Assembly (NCBI RefSeq): GCF_900182935.1
Contig: NZ_FXUE01000006.1
Span: 1-64,000 of the forward strand
Length of the DNA: 64,000 nucleotides
Reading direction: 5' to 3'
From: Fibrobacter sp. UWB10
GTDB lineage: Bacteria > Fibrobacterota > Fibrobacteria > Fibrobacterales > Fibrobacteraceae
In this document: one piece after another, positions 50,050 to 59,496 of the stretch
How positions within the stretch are numbered: the stretch's first letter is position 1
How the letters are laid out: each line of letters begins with the position of its first letter
Program-made: the position numbers and the translations under genes
Notes under the pieces: generated by a model
What the model was told of the DNA's origin: nothing
The model's database searches: none
What the model saw: only the letters and a program-made list of their open reading frames with translations

Positions 50050-53000
50050 ATGGAAACTAAAATGAAAATGAATAAAATTAACCTCCTTGTTAAGTGGGCG
50101 TTGGGTGTTTGTCTGCTTTTCGTTGGGGCGCAGAGCGCATTTGCGTTAAACGGACAGGTTTGTGCCGAAGGTACCGTTTATCTCGATGCTCCTAAGAGTT
50201 GGACCACGGCTTATGCTGCCGGTGGTGGTAAGTTTGTTCCGTTTACAAAACAAGCTGACGGATGGTGGACTGTTAAGTCTTCTCTCATTGCCCAAGGACA
50301 GGATACATCGTTCTTTATCGCTTCGGTCAACAACGACTACTGCCAGTCTGCCGGCATTACGAATTCTGAATTTGACAAGACATCTTGTAATCAGCAAGAT
50401 GGTATTCCTTGTAGCAGAACAGGTGACCTCTACATTTTTGCAGATCCGACTAATCCGGAAAAAACCGTGGTTAGCGAAAATCCGCCTAACGCAAAGTATT
50501 TCTTTGTGATGATTCCGCCTGATATGGACGAATGGATGTCGGCTGTGCCGATGCTTAGTTTGGATGGTGGTCAGACCGGTAAAGCTATGACCGCTGTTGA
50601 TGGCATGTGCGGCTGGTATTCCTATGTATTCTTTAATGAAGAAATCACGGATAATGTGCTTCTTTATCGTGATGATGACCTTGACCGTGAAGACATGATT
50701 GGTGTGAACGGCAACTGGGAAACTGCTGCATCTGCTCAGCCTATCCCGCTCGCATCTGTTTTCACTATGGAAGACTCTTTGTTCTTTGTGCCGGATGAGG
50801 GACAGAAAACTACACCTGATGGCTACTATTACCATAAGGCCGATGTTGAAGGAATCGAAGGTAACTGTTCTTATACTATGGCTGCAGTTATTTATGATAC
50901 TGATGCGGACTTGCATCCGGCGTTCTCTTGCTGGTCTCAGGGTGGTGAAGGTTGCCAGGCTATGAGTGGTACCGCTGCTCAGGGTGTTGACAAGACTACC
51001 GCAATTGCAGCTATTAATGCCTGTATCGGTGTGACTCCGGGCATTGTTGAAAGCACTTTGGATGAAACTGTTCCGCAGAATCAGAGAAAACCGAAACTGA
51101 GTTCTGCTGGTAAGAAGTGCTTTATGGACGAAAAGTATTTTAACCAGTTGTTCAACTATACTCAGGGCGTAAACGAAAAGAGCTGCTTCGATATGCCGTT
51201 CCATCGTTCTACTGATGGTAAGTGGGAATTTGACTCTGACTTCTACACTAGTCCTGGTCTTGAAGTGCAGGGTGGCTTCTATCCGGTTGAAGCTTCTACT
51301 GACTCGTCCATTCTTGCTGCGGATCCCCTCCAGACTCCGGTTGCTAAGGCCCGTACTAAGCGTATGGCCGAAGGCCCGGTGTTCTATGGTCCGGCTCTTC
51401 GTGAAAATGATCCTGCAGAAGGTATTCCCAATATCGATGTTCTTTGTAACGGCCCGGGTTGGGATGGTGGTATTAAGTGTGATGGTCTCTTTGCCGATGG
51501 CGAAGGAACGGAAACTGTTGTTAGAGAGCATTTTGGCCTTGGTAACGATAACACCGGCTGTATCTTCGGATGGAGTTGTCCGAATGATGCTCCGAAGGGA
51601 TGGGCTTTCTTTGAAGATGGTACTGAAACTCCGGCAGAGGCTGGTGTTGGTGGCCAGGTTAACGGTTCTCCTCGCTGGACTTCCAAGACGGGCCGTAACC
51701 AGCAGTTCTGCTTTGAATCTCATGCCAAGTTCACCCATAAGCCGGGTCTGAAGTTCAACTTCCGTGGTGACGACGATATTTGGGTGTTCATTGATAACCA
51801 GTTGGCTGTGGACCTTGGTGGTACTCACTTGGCTGCTCCGGGTTATGTGAATCTCGATAAGTTCAAGGGTAAGAGTGGTGCGCTTGAAGCTGGTAAACAG
51901 TATGATCTGGATATCTTCTTCTGCGACCGTCGTACGACCATGAGTAACGTGCGTATCAAGACGAACATGTATATCCAGCAGAAGACTGCTATCGAAGCAA
52001 AACCGCAGAAGACGGGTTCCTCTGAAAAAGCTTATGAAATCTGCTATACCCAGAGTGGTGATGGCTCTTGCGCTGCGGCCATGACGGGTGATGAAGAAGA
52101 AAAGATCTATTGTGGCGATGATCTTAAGAATTCTAGTTTCAGCATTTCCTATACACTCGTTCAGGGCAATTTGGCTTCTTCTCCGGCAGTACCTGGCGTA
52201 GAAAATGTGTCTAGCGGTGTTCATAAGTGCGGTATCGATTTGACGAATCCGGCTAACCCGAAGATTGATCCTGAAGCTATTTGTGGCTTGGGTGGCGGCC
52301 GTTACACCTTGTTCGTGAACATTGAAGGCAAAACGAAGAAGGTCTACTCATTCCGTAGAAGTGGTGAAGTGGACGTTGTCTATGCAAACGGTGATGCTAT
52401 GGACTCTAACCAAGTTAAGATTGGCAGCTATACGATTGAGACCACTGCTATGGCGGGTACGAAAGTGCCGGTTTATGTATCTTCTTTGGCTCCTGTTGAA
52501 GGTACCGGTAAAGTTGAAATTTATCCGGACGATGCTGTGGGTGTTCAGTACACTTTGCAGGCTACCGATAACAGTGGCGTAGCGACAAGGCTTATCGAGT
52601 TCTGTGCCTATGATGGTGGTGATTCTTGTAAGCCGATTGGTTCTGGTACCCCTCGTACAATTGGAGCAAGTGGTGTCGATACGGTTTATGCAAAAATTCT
52701 TATGGATAATATGCAGTCGGACTACCAGACGTTTAAGATTAGCGTGTCTGGTCGACCGAATGCTCTTGCTGTTAGCTTCTACTTGCCGAAGATTTCGTTT
52801 ATCGAAGCGATTCCGGAAGAAGGTGCCGATGCAAAGTCTGTAACGGGTCAGAAAAAAGAAGCTGATGGTTCTTACGAAGAATTCTGGGTCGGCTCGATTT
52901 ACGATCTGTACCTGGCTGTATTGAAGCCGAATGCTGATGGAAAATCCTTTAGCCCGTGCTTGCAGGAATGTAATGGTCTCAAGATTCATAAGGGTAATTT

Positions 53001-54765
53001 GACTTCTCCGAAGATTGACTTTATCCCAGAAGAAGTTGAATTTAAGGATGGCTATGCAACCATTTCTGTCCGTTCGTTGACCAAGTATCGTTGGGATACC
53101 GATGAGACGATTAATAACCCGGCAACGATTGTGGCTGAATACAACGATTTTGTGCAGGCTGTTTATAACCCGATGTACTTCCGCGATCCTCCGGTACCGT
53201 ATCCGGTGCTTGCCGATGTGTTCGACGTGCATGGCGCTCTCCCTGCTGTGGAATACAAGATTCCGGCTCCGTACTTTAGCATGAATCAGGAATACCTGGA
53301 TGGCGTGGCTGACTCTGTTGCTATTTACTATGACCGTCCGATTCACAAGGATTCCTTGCCGACCATGCTCTGCGTGATGTGGGATTCTCTTTCTGCCGAA
53401 GAACATAACCCGGTTAAGGAAGGTTACTCCAACATTTCCAAGGACTCTCTGATTTCTTGTAACGAATTGATTAGTGTTGATGCAAGCAATATTGACTGTT
53501 CTTCTCCGATCGAATACAATGGAAAGGGCGGCTATTGCTCCAACTTGATCAAGATCGGTGGCCTTACGCTTTCTACAGGTGTAAAGACGGCTGGTGTGGG
53601 TAAGGTTCATTCTTATGCCGTATTTGAAGATAAGGGTAAGCAAGTGAAGCAGGGCTTTGCCGGTGCGTTGACCGATCGTATCGCCCCTGTGCCGCTGCGT
53701 GCTGAAGTTCGTACGATTAAGGATGGCGATGAATTGACCGATAATGATAGCCTTGTTATCGTCATGTCTGAACCGGTCCGTTTGGTAACGGATACTTACG
53801 CGAAGACTTCTGTTGACTTCTATCTGAATTCTGCTATTGAATTGGATGAAGCTGACCGTTATGTATCTTCTCTGGCGAACACTTCTGCCGTGGTAACTGC
53901 TCAAGTTAGCCCGTTTGTTAGTGGTGCTAATGGTGAAGGTCGTATCAGGTTCTTCTACAAGCGTGGTAATGTGTCTCCGCACGTGGGTGACTACTTACGC
54001 TTGGGCGGTAATCTCTCCAATATCTTCTGGACTGATGCCGATACGACTCACTATACTCAGCCGGGTAGCGATACTTTGCGTTCTGCTGCTGATGCTGCCT
54101 TCTACTGGAATTCTCCGACGGGCTACGATGAAACAAAGAGACTTCCGTCTGTGTGGATTCCGGTGACGGGTGATGCTGATATTGACGTGATTGAAAACAA
54201 GTTCGCTTCTACGGCTAATGCCCCGGCTGGTGACAAGGTTCCTGCTGTGTCGGTGACTTCTTACCGCACGACAATGACCAAGGCAGAAGTCTTTGCTGCC
54301 GAAGGTGGCAAGCCTGGTCACTTGGTCAAGGCAGACATGTACGCCTTGTACAATGGCTTGTCTGACGAAGAAAGGGCAAATGTGAAGGCGGAAGACATGT
54401 TCTTCTACTACGAAGTACAGTACTTCACTAACTTGGGTAACTTCGTCGCTGGTAAGTCTAAGAAGATTTACTGCGATGATAAGAAGAACACTGAAAAGGA
54501 TCCGGTGACGAACCAGACAATTCAGTACTTCAATGGTGGCCTTTGCACGGAATCTGGTAATGACCGTAACTTCTTCATCGGCTGGAATATGCGTTCTGAC
54601 AAGGGTCGTGTGGTTGGAACTGGCGCTTACATCGTTAAGCTCAATTCCTACGTGAAGCTTGGTTCTGCTGGTAAGGATGCCAAGCAGGAAAGCACCTCTG
54701 TCTGGGGTGTCAAGCGCTCGCCGAAAGCTGTAATGGATTACGCAAAGGCTCCTGCCGGAAAGTAA
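50050..54765 (+). CDS. Fibro-slime domain surface protein 3 (1571 aa)
   Basis: The start is ATG 50050, after GGAAGGAA, with the signal peptide ending GAQSAFA; the frame from 49993 covers the leader. Domain order follows protein 2: an extra N-terminal beta module, the shared module (MLSLDGGQTGKAM, CGWYSY, LYRDDDLDREDM), the fibro-slime domain with core DDIWVFIDNQLAVDLGG near residue 574 and FFCDRRTTMSNVRIKTNMYI, then the long C-terminal half with FRDPPVPYPVLADVFDVHG and a FlgD-like end. It matches protein 1 better than protein 2 does over the first ~560 residues but shares the C-terminal half only with protein 2. Cellulose or plant-wall binding is inferred from the family. Confidence 0.9.
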   Translation: METKMKMNKINLLVKWALGVCLLFVGAQSAFALNGQVCAEGTVYLDAPKSWTTAYAAGGGKFVPFTKQADGWWTVKSSLIAQGQDTSFFIASVNNDYCQSAGITNSEFDKTSCNQQDGIPCSRTGDLYIFADPTNPEKTVVSENPPNAKYFFVMIPPDMDEWMSAVPMLSLDGGQTGKAMTAVDGMCGWYSYVFFNEEITDNVLLYRDDDLDREDMIGVNGNWETAASAQPIPLASVFTMEDSLFFVPDEGQKTTPDGYYYHKADVEGIEGNCSYTMAAVIYDTDADLHPAFSCWSQGGEGCQAMSGTAAQGVDKTTAIAAINACIGVTPGIVESTLDETVPQNQRKPKLSSAGKKCFMDEKYFNQLFNYTQGVNEKSCFDMPFHRSTDGKWEFDSDFYTSPGLEVQGGFYPVEASTDSSILAADPLQTPVAKARTKRMAEGPVFYGPALRENDPAEGIPNIDVLCNGPGWDGGIKCDGLFADGEGTETVVREHFGLGNDNTGCIFGWSCPNDAPKGWAFFEDGTETPAEAGVGGQVNGSPRWTSKTGRNQQFCFESHAKFTHKPGLKFNFRGDDDIWVFIDNQLAVDLGGTHLAAPGYVNLDKFKGKSGALEAGKQYDLDIFFCDRRTTMSNVRIKTNMYIQQKTAIEAKPQKTGSSEKAYEICYTQSGDGSCAAAMTGDEEEKIYCGDDLKNSSFSISYTLVQGNLASSPAVPGVENVSSGVHKCGIDLTNPANPKIDPEAICGLGGGRYTLFVNIEGKTKKVYSFRRSGEVDVVYANGDAMDSNQVKIGSYTIETTAMAGTKVPVYVSSLAPVEGTGKVEIYPDDAVGVQYTLQATDNSGVATRLIEFCAYDGGDSCKPIGSGTPRTIGASGVDTVYAKILMDNMQSDYQTFKISVSGRPNALAVSFYLPKISFIEAIPEEGADAKSVTGQKKEADGSYEEFWVGSIYDLYLAVLKPNADGKSFSPCLQECNGLKIHKGNLTSPKIDFIPEEVEFKDGYATISVRSLTKYRWDTDETINNPATIVAEYNDFVQAVYNPMYFRDPPVPYPVLADVFDVHGALPAVEYKIPAPYFSMNQEYLDGVADSVAIYYDRPIHKDSLPTMLCVMWDSLSAEEHNPVKEGYSNISKDSLISCNELISVDASNIDCSSPIEYNGKGGYCSNLIKIGGLTLSTGVKTAGVGKVHSYAVFEDKGKQVKQGFAGALTDRIAPVPLRAEVRTIKDGDELTDNDSLVIVMSEPVRLVTDTYAKTSVDFYLNSAIELDEADRYVSSLANTSAVVTAQVSPFVSGANGEGRIRFFYKRGNVSPHVGDYLRLGGNLSNIFWTDADTTHYTQPGSDTLRSAADAAFYWNSPTGYDETKRLPSVWIPVTGDADIDVIENKFASTANAPAGDKVPAVSVTSYRTTMTKAEVFAAEGGKPGHLVKADMYALYNGLSDEERANVKAEDMFFYYEVQYFTNLGNFVAGKSKKIYCDDKKNTEKDPVTNQTIQYFNGGLCTESGNDRNFFIGWNMRSDKGRVVGTGAYIVKLNSYVKLGSAGKDAKQESTSVWGVKRSPKAVMDYAKAPAGK

Positions 54766-54787
54766 TCTAGCGACTAGATTTGAAAAA

Positions 54788-54816
54788 GGGAACGGATAAA
54801 ATCCGTTCCCTTTTTG
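54788..54816 (+). terminator. Intrinsic terminator of fibro-slime gene 3
   Basis: GGGAACGGAT and ATCCGTTCCC form a 10-bp stem with a 3-nt loop and a T run. A smaller ATCTAG/CTAGAT palindrome sits just before. Confidence 0.95.
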
Positions 54817-54817
54817 C

Positions 54818-54823
54818 TATATT
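54818..54823 (+). promoter_or_regulatory. -10 element (TATATT) of the SPOR gene, leaderless type
   Basis: It directly follows the T run of the terminator and ends 6 nt before ATG 54830. Confidence 0.65.
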
Positions 54824-54829
54824 GTTGGT

Positions 54830-55231
54830 ATGCGAAAGATTTTATTTGCTTTGAGCCTTTGCTCCTTAGCCTTTGCCGCTGAACCGACTGATTTGGATTC
54901 CCTTTTCCGCGGCAAGGAATACAAACCTGTTTTGAGCGCTTCTCTGCGAGACAGCTCCAAGAGCGATGCCGTTCCAGGAAAGACTGCTGCGAAAGCCTCC
55001 AAGTCCGATGGTTACTATATGCTTCAGTTTGAATCTGTAGCCGACTTTGATGCGGCTCAGCGCCGTCGTGCACAGCTTTCTGCAAGTACCGGATATGCAA
55101 TTCAGGTCGTATTCGATGCCCCGTTCTACAAGCTCCGTGGCGGTGGCTGGGGTAACAAGAAAACGGCCGAAGACAAGGCTCGCGAATTGTCGGCTTACAA
55201 CATTAATGCCTTCGTCGTCAAGGTCAAATAG
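54830..55231 (+). CDS. SPOR-domain periplasmic protein (133 aa)
   Basis: Signal peptide MRKILFALSLCSLAFA. The C-terminal ~75 residues (YYMLQFESVADFDAAQRRR ... YKLRGGGWGNKKTAEDKARELSAYNINAFVV, quoted in parts) match the SPOR fold, which binds denuded glycan strands at division sites. A short Ser/Lys-rich linker precedes it. There is no membrane anchor, so it is a free periplasmic SPOR protein. It is transcribed from its own leaderless-type promoter and ends in a bidirectional terminator. Confidence 0.85.
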   Translation: MRKILFALSLCSLAFAAEPTDLDSLFRGKEYKPVLSASLRDSSKSDAVPGKTAAKASKSDGYYMLQFESVADFDAAQRRRAQLSASTGYAIQVVFDAPFYKLRGGGWGNKKTAEDKARELSAYNINAFVVKVK

Positions 55232-55270
55232 CTGTAAACTTGAATGCCTTTGGCATCTTTTGAATAATGA

Positions 55271-55304
55271 AAAAGTTCCACCCAATGACGGGTGGAACTT
55301 TTTG
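55271..55304. terminator. Bidirectional terminator between SPOR gene and DUF4011-like gene
   Basis: AAAAGTTCCACCC (55271-55283) and GGGTGGAACTTTT (55290-55302) form a 13-bp palindrome between two convergent genes. Confidence 0.95.
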
Positions 55305-55326
55305 CTTTAATCTTATTTGGGCTGAG

Positions 55327-58300
55327 TTATTCTAACAGCCCCATAGCCTGCTTGAGAGCGAATTCGTCCATGTTTTGTGGCATGAGCGCGCGTTCTTCGG
55401 GTGCGACGAATGCGAGTTTGCGTTCGAAGTCCGGACGGTTTGCACGATTGCGTGCGACCGGCTCCTTGGCCTTGAGCGAATAGTAGAACGGGCCTGTCTT
55501 GATAAAGCGCTTCTTCTGCAATCCTTGACGGATGGCTTCGGTCAGCACTTGCTGGAGCACTGGACCTGCTCTGTCGACATGATGCAGTTCCAGAATTCGC
55601 TGTTTCAAGATTTCTTCGTGAATTGGAGCTTCGCTGTCGACATAGAACTTGAGCTGCGTGATGAGCGCTGCAATCGGAAGTTCTGCAATGGGCTTGTCGT
55701 GGGCGGTTCCTTCGATTTTCGGGTGCTGTACCACGTAAGGCTCGGTCATGGGCTTTGCGGCATCAAACACTTCGGAGCCGTCATCTTCGTCGGCTTCTAC
55801 CGTGGGCGGGGGAGCCACACTCTGTTCGATAGCGATGGTTGCCACCAGGTGTCCGACTTCGTCCTTGTTGGACATGTACCAGAACGGTAACCAAAGGTTC
55901 ATGACCTTCCAGCCGAGTTGCCTTAGAATAAGCGGGCGTACGTAGTCGCGGTCTTCGATAGAATCGCGGAAACGTTCCGTGGTGCAATCGTCTTCGATGA
56001 GCGACAAGAAATGCGTGGGATTGTTGGCGTCTATGACGACCGGACCCACGGGAATGCCGCCCTTTGAAGTGTGGGCTTGTACCAGAATGTTTTCGTTCTT
56101 GAGAGTCTCGATGACTTCGTCTCTGAGCGGAGAATCTGCGGGCTCGATTTCGATTACAGGGTCATACTGCCTTGACTGCAGGTGGTTGATCCATTCACGG
56201 AAAAGCGAATTCTTTTGCGATGCAATCTTTGTCTGGTCGGATTCTGTAATGAATGCGCGGAGTTCGCGCTTGGCGAGCGTAGAGCAAACTGCAATCTTGT
56301 GGTCGGCAGCAAGACCGCCTGCGCCCTCGGCTTCGATACAGACAAGGATTGTATCCCTGAATTGATCGATTGCTCTTTCGGGTGTTTTTACGAAATAGCG
56401 AATGTCTGCATTCGGTCTTGCAAAGAAATTGGCCGCCGGAGTTCCCGCGATAAGCTTTGCGCGGATGGCGTCTTCAATTTCTTGGCAGGTGGACTGGTGG
56501 AATGCGATGATTCCGAGAGTCCTTTCCGGATGGCGTTCGGCGTGGTGAATTGCCGTCAGGGCGATGGTTTCGATCTTGTCGGAAACTTCCTTGATTGAAA
56601 TGCCCTTGAACAGGTCGTTGTTCGGAGACGGCAACTGCTTGATTCCATGATTGTAAATGCGTTCGTTAGCGAAGCTTACAATGGCAGGATTGTTGAATTG
56701 CGTCGTGAACCAGAGTTCTCTGGTCGGAGCTCCCTGACGAAGAGCCGCGGTCAAGATGCTTTCTTGGAAGAGAGCGCTACGAGTAACGGATTCTTCGTGG
56801 AAAGCGTCAATCGGTAAGTAGTCGTGGCTCGGAGTGTGCGGGTCGCCAATAAGAATCGTCTTGGGTGCAGCAAACAGAATCGGCAAGGCTTCTGCCATTG
56901 AAATGGCATCGGCATCGAGAATGATTGAAATGTCGAAGGTCTGCTTGTTGGAAATGTTGAGTGCGTCTGCAAGCGGTACTACGGTGAGCACGCTTGAATC
57001 GGCTTCGACTGCGTTATGCAGTTCCTTGAAGTTTGCGCTTGAGAACTGGTCCAGGAGTGCCCTGTAGTCTTTGCTCTTTTGTGCCTTGGCTTTCGGGGAT
57101 TCCGAGAACAGGGTGGGGCAAACCTTGGTAGCCGCCTGAATCTGGGCTCCGGTCCAGTAGTGGGCAAGGGCGTTGCAGAAATCGGCGTCTGCGTTTTCGG
57201 GATCCTTGAGGTATTCGACTAAGGCCGTGTTGCAGTAGCTTTCCATTTTCTGGAAGTGCGCTGAAAGCTGCAGATGAATATCGAGGTGACTCCAGTTATC
57301 GTTCCACAACTGAATCTTGCCGAGCCACTTGTCGATGCTCAAACTTTCGAGAGGTGTCTCGAGTTCCATGTCCCTGTTAATCTGCTTGATCGAGGATTGA
57401 AGCTCGATGACAGAATTCCAGAGATTCGAAAGTTCCGGTTGAAGGTCCTTAAAGTTGTGCCATTGTTCAAGCAACTGTAGGAGCAGGTCGAGCCTGGGGT
57501 CGTCTTTATGCTTTTCACGGAATTCGTAAACATACTGAATTTTCTGATTCAGTTCGACCCAGTTAGAACCTTCGAAGTGCCAGTCACGCCCGAGCAAATG
57601 GTTGCCGAGTACGGCGCTTTCCTTGTAAGTCTTCTTGTTGGTTTGCAGTTCGAGGAGCGTGTCGATCAAATCCAAGAGCTTGGCGTCGGAGTCGACGGTC
57701 TTGGGTTTGCGAATCACCTGCAGCAAACGCTTGCGGGATGTGCGGTAGCGTTCCGAAAGGCCCTTGAGAGAAATGTGCTGGCATTCGGCAAAGTCGTCGC
57801 GTGCATTCTGGATGTTTTCGTCGACGGCATTGTCGGTATAAATGTCAGAAGTTTGCCTGCGGTACCGCACCCATTGGTCGCCTGCTTCGGGGAGGTACAT
57901 GAGGGTATCCCTGTAGGCGGTCCAGTTGTGGCTGCGCAACTGCCAGTCTTCGAACGTGGGAGTATTTTCGTCGAAATTATCGCGAAGAAGTTCAAGAATG
58001 TCGATCATGCCCGATAGGAAGATCCCGGTGGGGAAGAGCCCTGTCGATTCCATTTTCTTGATAACGGGTTCCAGTTCTTTTGCGCGGGTTGCCGCGCAGC
58101 GGAGTTCTTCGCAAAGGGTTTGTTGCTGGTCTTCTGAAAGGCTAGATACCTTGACCCCTTGGAATGCCTTGCGGGCATCGACTCCCTTTTTGTCGAAATA
58201 CAGTTCCGACAAAATCTGGATGTCTTTCTTGAGCTCTTGGTAACTGTTGAAGTCCAGTTGGCCTACACCGCGGAAAATACGGTCGGGGAATTTCTTTTTG

Positions 58301-59427
58301 GGCTGCTTGACGTCTTTGAATTCGCGCAGCAATTCCGGAAGTAAAACGTTGGTAGGCGGAATAGGCTTGTTTACTGCGTTGTAGTATTCCAGAAAACCGT
58401 TTCGCATGGCGCGAACTTTCTGTTCAAGTGCGTTGCGGTCGGTATCCGGGAAACTGCGGAAGGGCGGTTTCCAGGCATTCTGGAATGCACGTGCCGTAAT
58501 GGCGCGCTTGTGGACCACTAAAAGTTTTTTGCCCTGGGCGATTTCGTCGGCGACGATATTGGCGGCCACCTTCATTTTTTCGGTGCCGGGGAGTGCCTGG
58601 ATCGCGTAGGCGCAGGTTTGCTCGTTTTCGGCATCCACTGTCACTTTATTCGTGTGCGAATCAGTGGTGTAAAGGAAGTGGTGGTCTGCCGGCGAAAAGA
58701 CATTGTCGAAATCGTTTTCTTCGAACAGAGATTCTTGGGCCTGGAAACCTTCCTTGCGAAGGAGCGACGCCAAAATCGGGTTCCCTGCAATGCTCTTTTC
58801 GGAAAAGCCTAGGCTGCATCTTTTCTTGAGCTGCAGAAGGTTTGTGTTGAAAAATCCGAGGCATAGCCCGTGACGGGTAAAGCGCCAGTTTCGTTCGCCT
58901 GCAATGGCTTTTTCAAATTGTGAAAAATAGAGGAGCAGGCTGAACTTGCCGTTGATAATAGCATCTTCGGCAGAGGGCAGTGCAATCGTGTCCTTGAGGC
59001 GTTCTCGCAGGACGATATTTTCGATGGGGTTTCGATTCGAAATAGAAACAGTATTCTTGGTCGGATCGAAGTCGAGCGGAACCAAAAGGCTTGGGGCAAG
59101 GGCATTGCCGTCCCATTTCAAAAAGCCGAGAAGCAGGTAAAGATCTGTTTCGCCGTAATCGTCAAGTTTGTGACGAAGCACCGAGGTGATGGTGTCGAGG
59201 GCGGTAATCTTTTGCTGCGCCGTAAAATTCTGAGAAACCTGGAAAAAGGATTCCAGGGGAAGGGGCCCATGGGCTTGCAACCATTTTTCGTAGAAAAGGT
59301 CTCCTGCCTCGGCGATCAGGGGCGACTGGAAATCGTTTTTGGTCGAAAAACTAAGTAAACGGTCTTTGGAGTCAAAGAGGGCGGCTTCTTGCCGAATTTT
59401 GGCGACAATAGCAGAAGATGAAGACAT
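55327..59427 (-). CDS. DUF4011-type helicase/nuclease relative with degraded motifs (1366 aa)
   Basis: The order is recognisable: an N-terminal DUF4011-like domain (about 10-250: LLLGFLKWDG, APSLLVPLDFDP), an SF1 helicase-like core split by a long helical insert, a REase-like domain (about 1098-1190: SPLRDEVIETLKNENILV, RQLGWKVMNLWLPFWY) and a C-terminal DUF3320-like segment (about 1245-1325). The Walker A position reads LPGTEKMK (279-286) where GTGK[ST] is expected, Walker B reads ILDADA (about 836-841), motif III reads GDPHT in place of GDPxQ, and the motif VI region (about 1048-1056, TLAKREL) lacks the usual TRA(R/K). The nuclease Asp/ExK residues also appear missing. The protein is full-length with no frameshift, so a non-catalytic role is inferred. 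Confidence 0.78.
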   Translation of the reverse strand: MSSSSAIVAKIRQEAALFDSKDRLLSFSTKNDFQSPLIAEAGDLFYEKWLQAHGPLPLESFFQVSQNFTAQQKITALDTITSVLRHKLDDYGETDLYLLLGFLKWDGNALAPSLLVPLDFDPTKNTVSISNRNPIENIVLRERLKDTIALPSAEDAIINGKFSLLLYFSQFEKAIAGERNWRFTRHGLCLGFFNTNLLQLKKRCSLGFSEKSIAGNPILASLLRKEGFQAQESLFEENDFDNVFSPADHHFLYTTDSHTNKVTVDAENEQTCAYAIQALPGTEKMKVAANIVADEIAQGKKLLVVHKRAITARAFQNAWKPPFRSFPDTDRNALEQKVRAMRNGFLEYYNAVNKPIPPTNVLLPELLREFKDVKQPKKKFPDRIFRGVGQLDFNSYQELKKDIQILSELYFDKKGVDARKAFQGVKVSSLSEDQQQTLCEELRCAATRAKELEPVIKKMESTGLFPTGIFLSGMIDILELLRDNFDENTPTFEDWQLRSHNWTAYRDTLMYLPEAGDQWVRYRRQTSDIYTDNAVDENIQNARDDFAECQHISLKGLSERYRTSRKRLLQVIRKPKTVDSDAKLLDLIDTLLELQTNKKTYKESAVLGNHLLGRDWHFEGSNWVELNQKIQYVYEFREKHKDDPRLDLLLQLLEQWHNFKDLQPELSNLWNSVIELQSSIKQINRDMELETPLESLSIDKWLGKIQLWNDNWSHLDIHLQLSAHFQKMESYCNTALVEYLKDPENADADFCNALAHYWTGAQIQAATKVCPTLFSESPKAKAQKSKDYRALLDQFSSANFKELHNAVEADSSVLTVVPLADALNISNKQTFDISIILDADAISMAEALPILFAAPKTILIGDPHTPSHDYLPIDAFHEESVTRSALFQESILTAALRQGAPTRELWFTTQFNNPAIVSFANERIYNHGIKQLPSPNNDLFKGISIKEVSDKIETIALTAIHHAERHPERTLGIIAFHQSTCQEIEDAIRAKLIAGTPAANFFARPNADIRYFVKTPERAIDQFRDTILVCIEAEGAGGLAADHKIAVCSTLAKRELRAFITESDQTKIASQKNSLFREWINHLQSRQYDPVIEIEPADSPLRDEVIETLKNENILVQAHTSKGGIPVGPVVIDANNPTHFLSLIEDDCTTERFRDSIEDRDYVRPLILRQLGWKVMNLWLPFWYMSNKDEVGHLVATIAIEQSVAPPPTVEADEDDGSEVFDAAKPMTEPYVVQHPKIEGTAHDKPIAELPIAALITQLKFYVDSEAPIHEEILKQRILELHHVDRAGPVLQQVLTEAIRQGLQKKRFIKTGPFYYSLKAKEPVARNRANRPDFERKLAFVAPEERALMPQNMDEFALKQAMGLLE

Positions 59428-59433
59428 ACCCTG

Positions 59434-59439
59434 AATATA
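59434..59439 (-). promoter_or_regulatory. -10 element (TATATT), leaderless type
   Basis: On the minus strand TATATT is followed by the 6-nt spacer CAGGGT and ATG 59427. Confidence 0.6.
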
Positions 59440-59496
59440 CCTAATTTATTGCTAGTTGCGAAATTAGGTAATAAAAAAGGAGTGTAAAAGGCGTGT

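Noticed and set aside
50146-52224. 692-codon minus-strand open frame opposite fibro-slime gene 3
   Set aside because: A shadow frame, with a composition typical of antisense to biased coding DNA (His/Arg/Thr-rich) and no motif. Similar shadows at 52348-53982 and 35692-37740 were dropped for the same reason.
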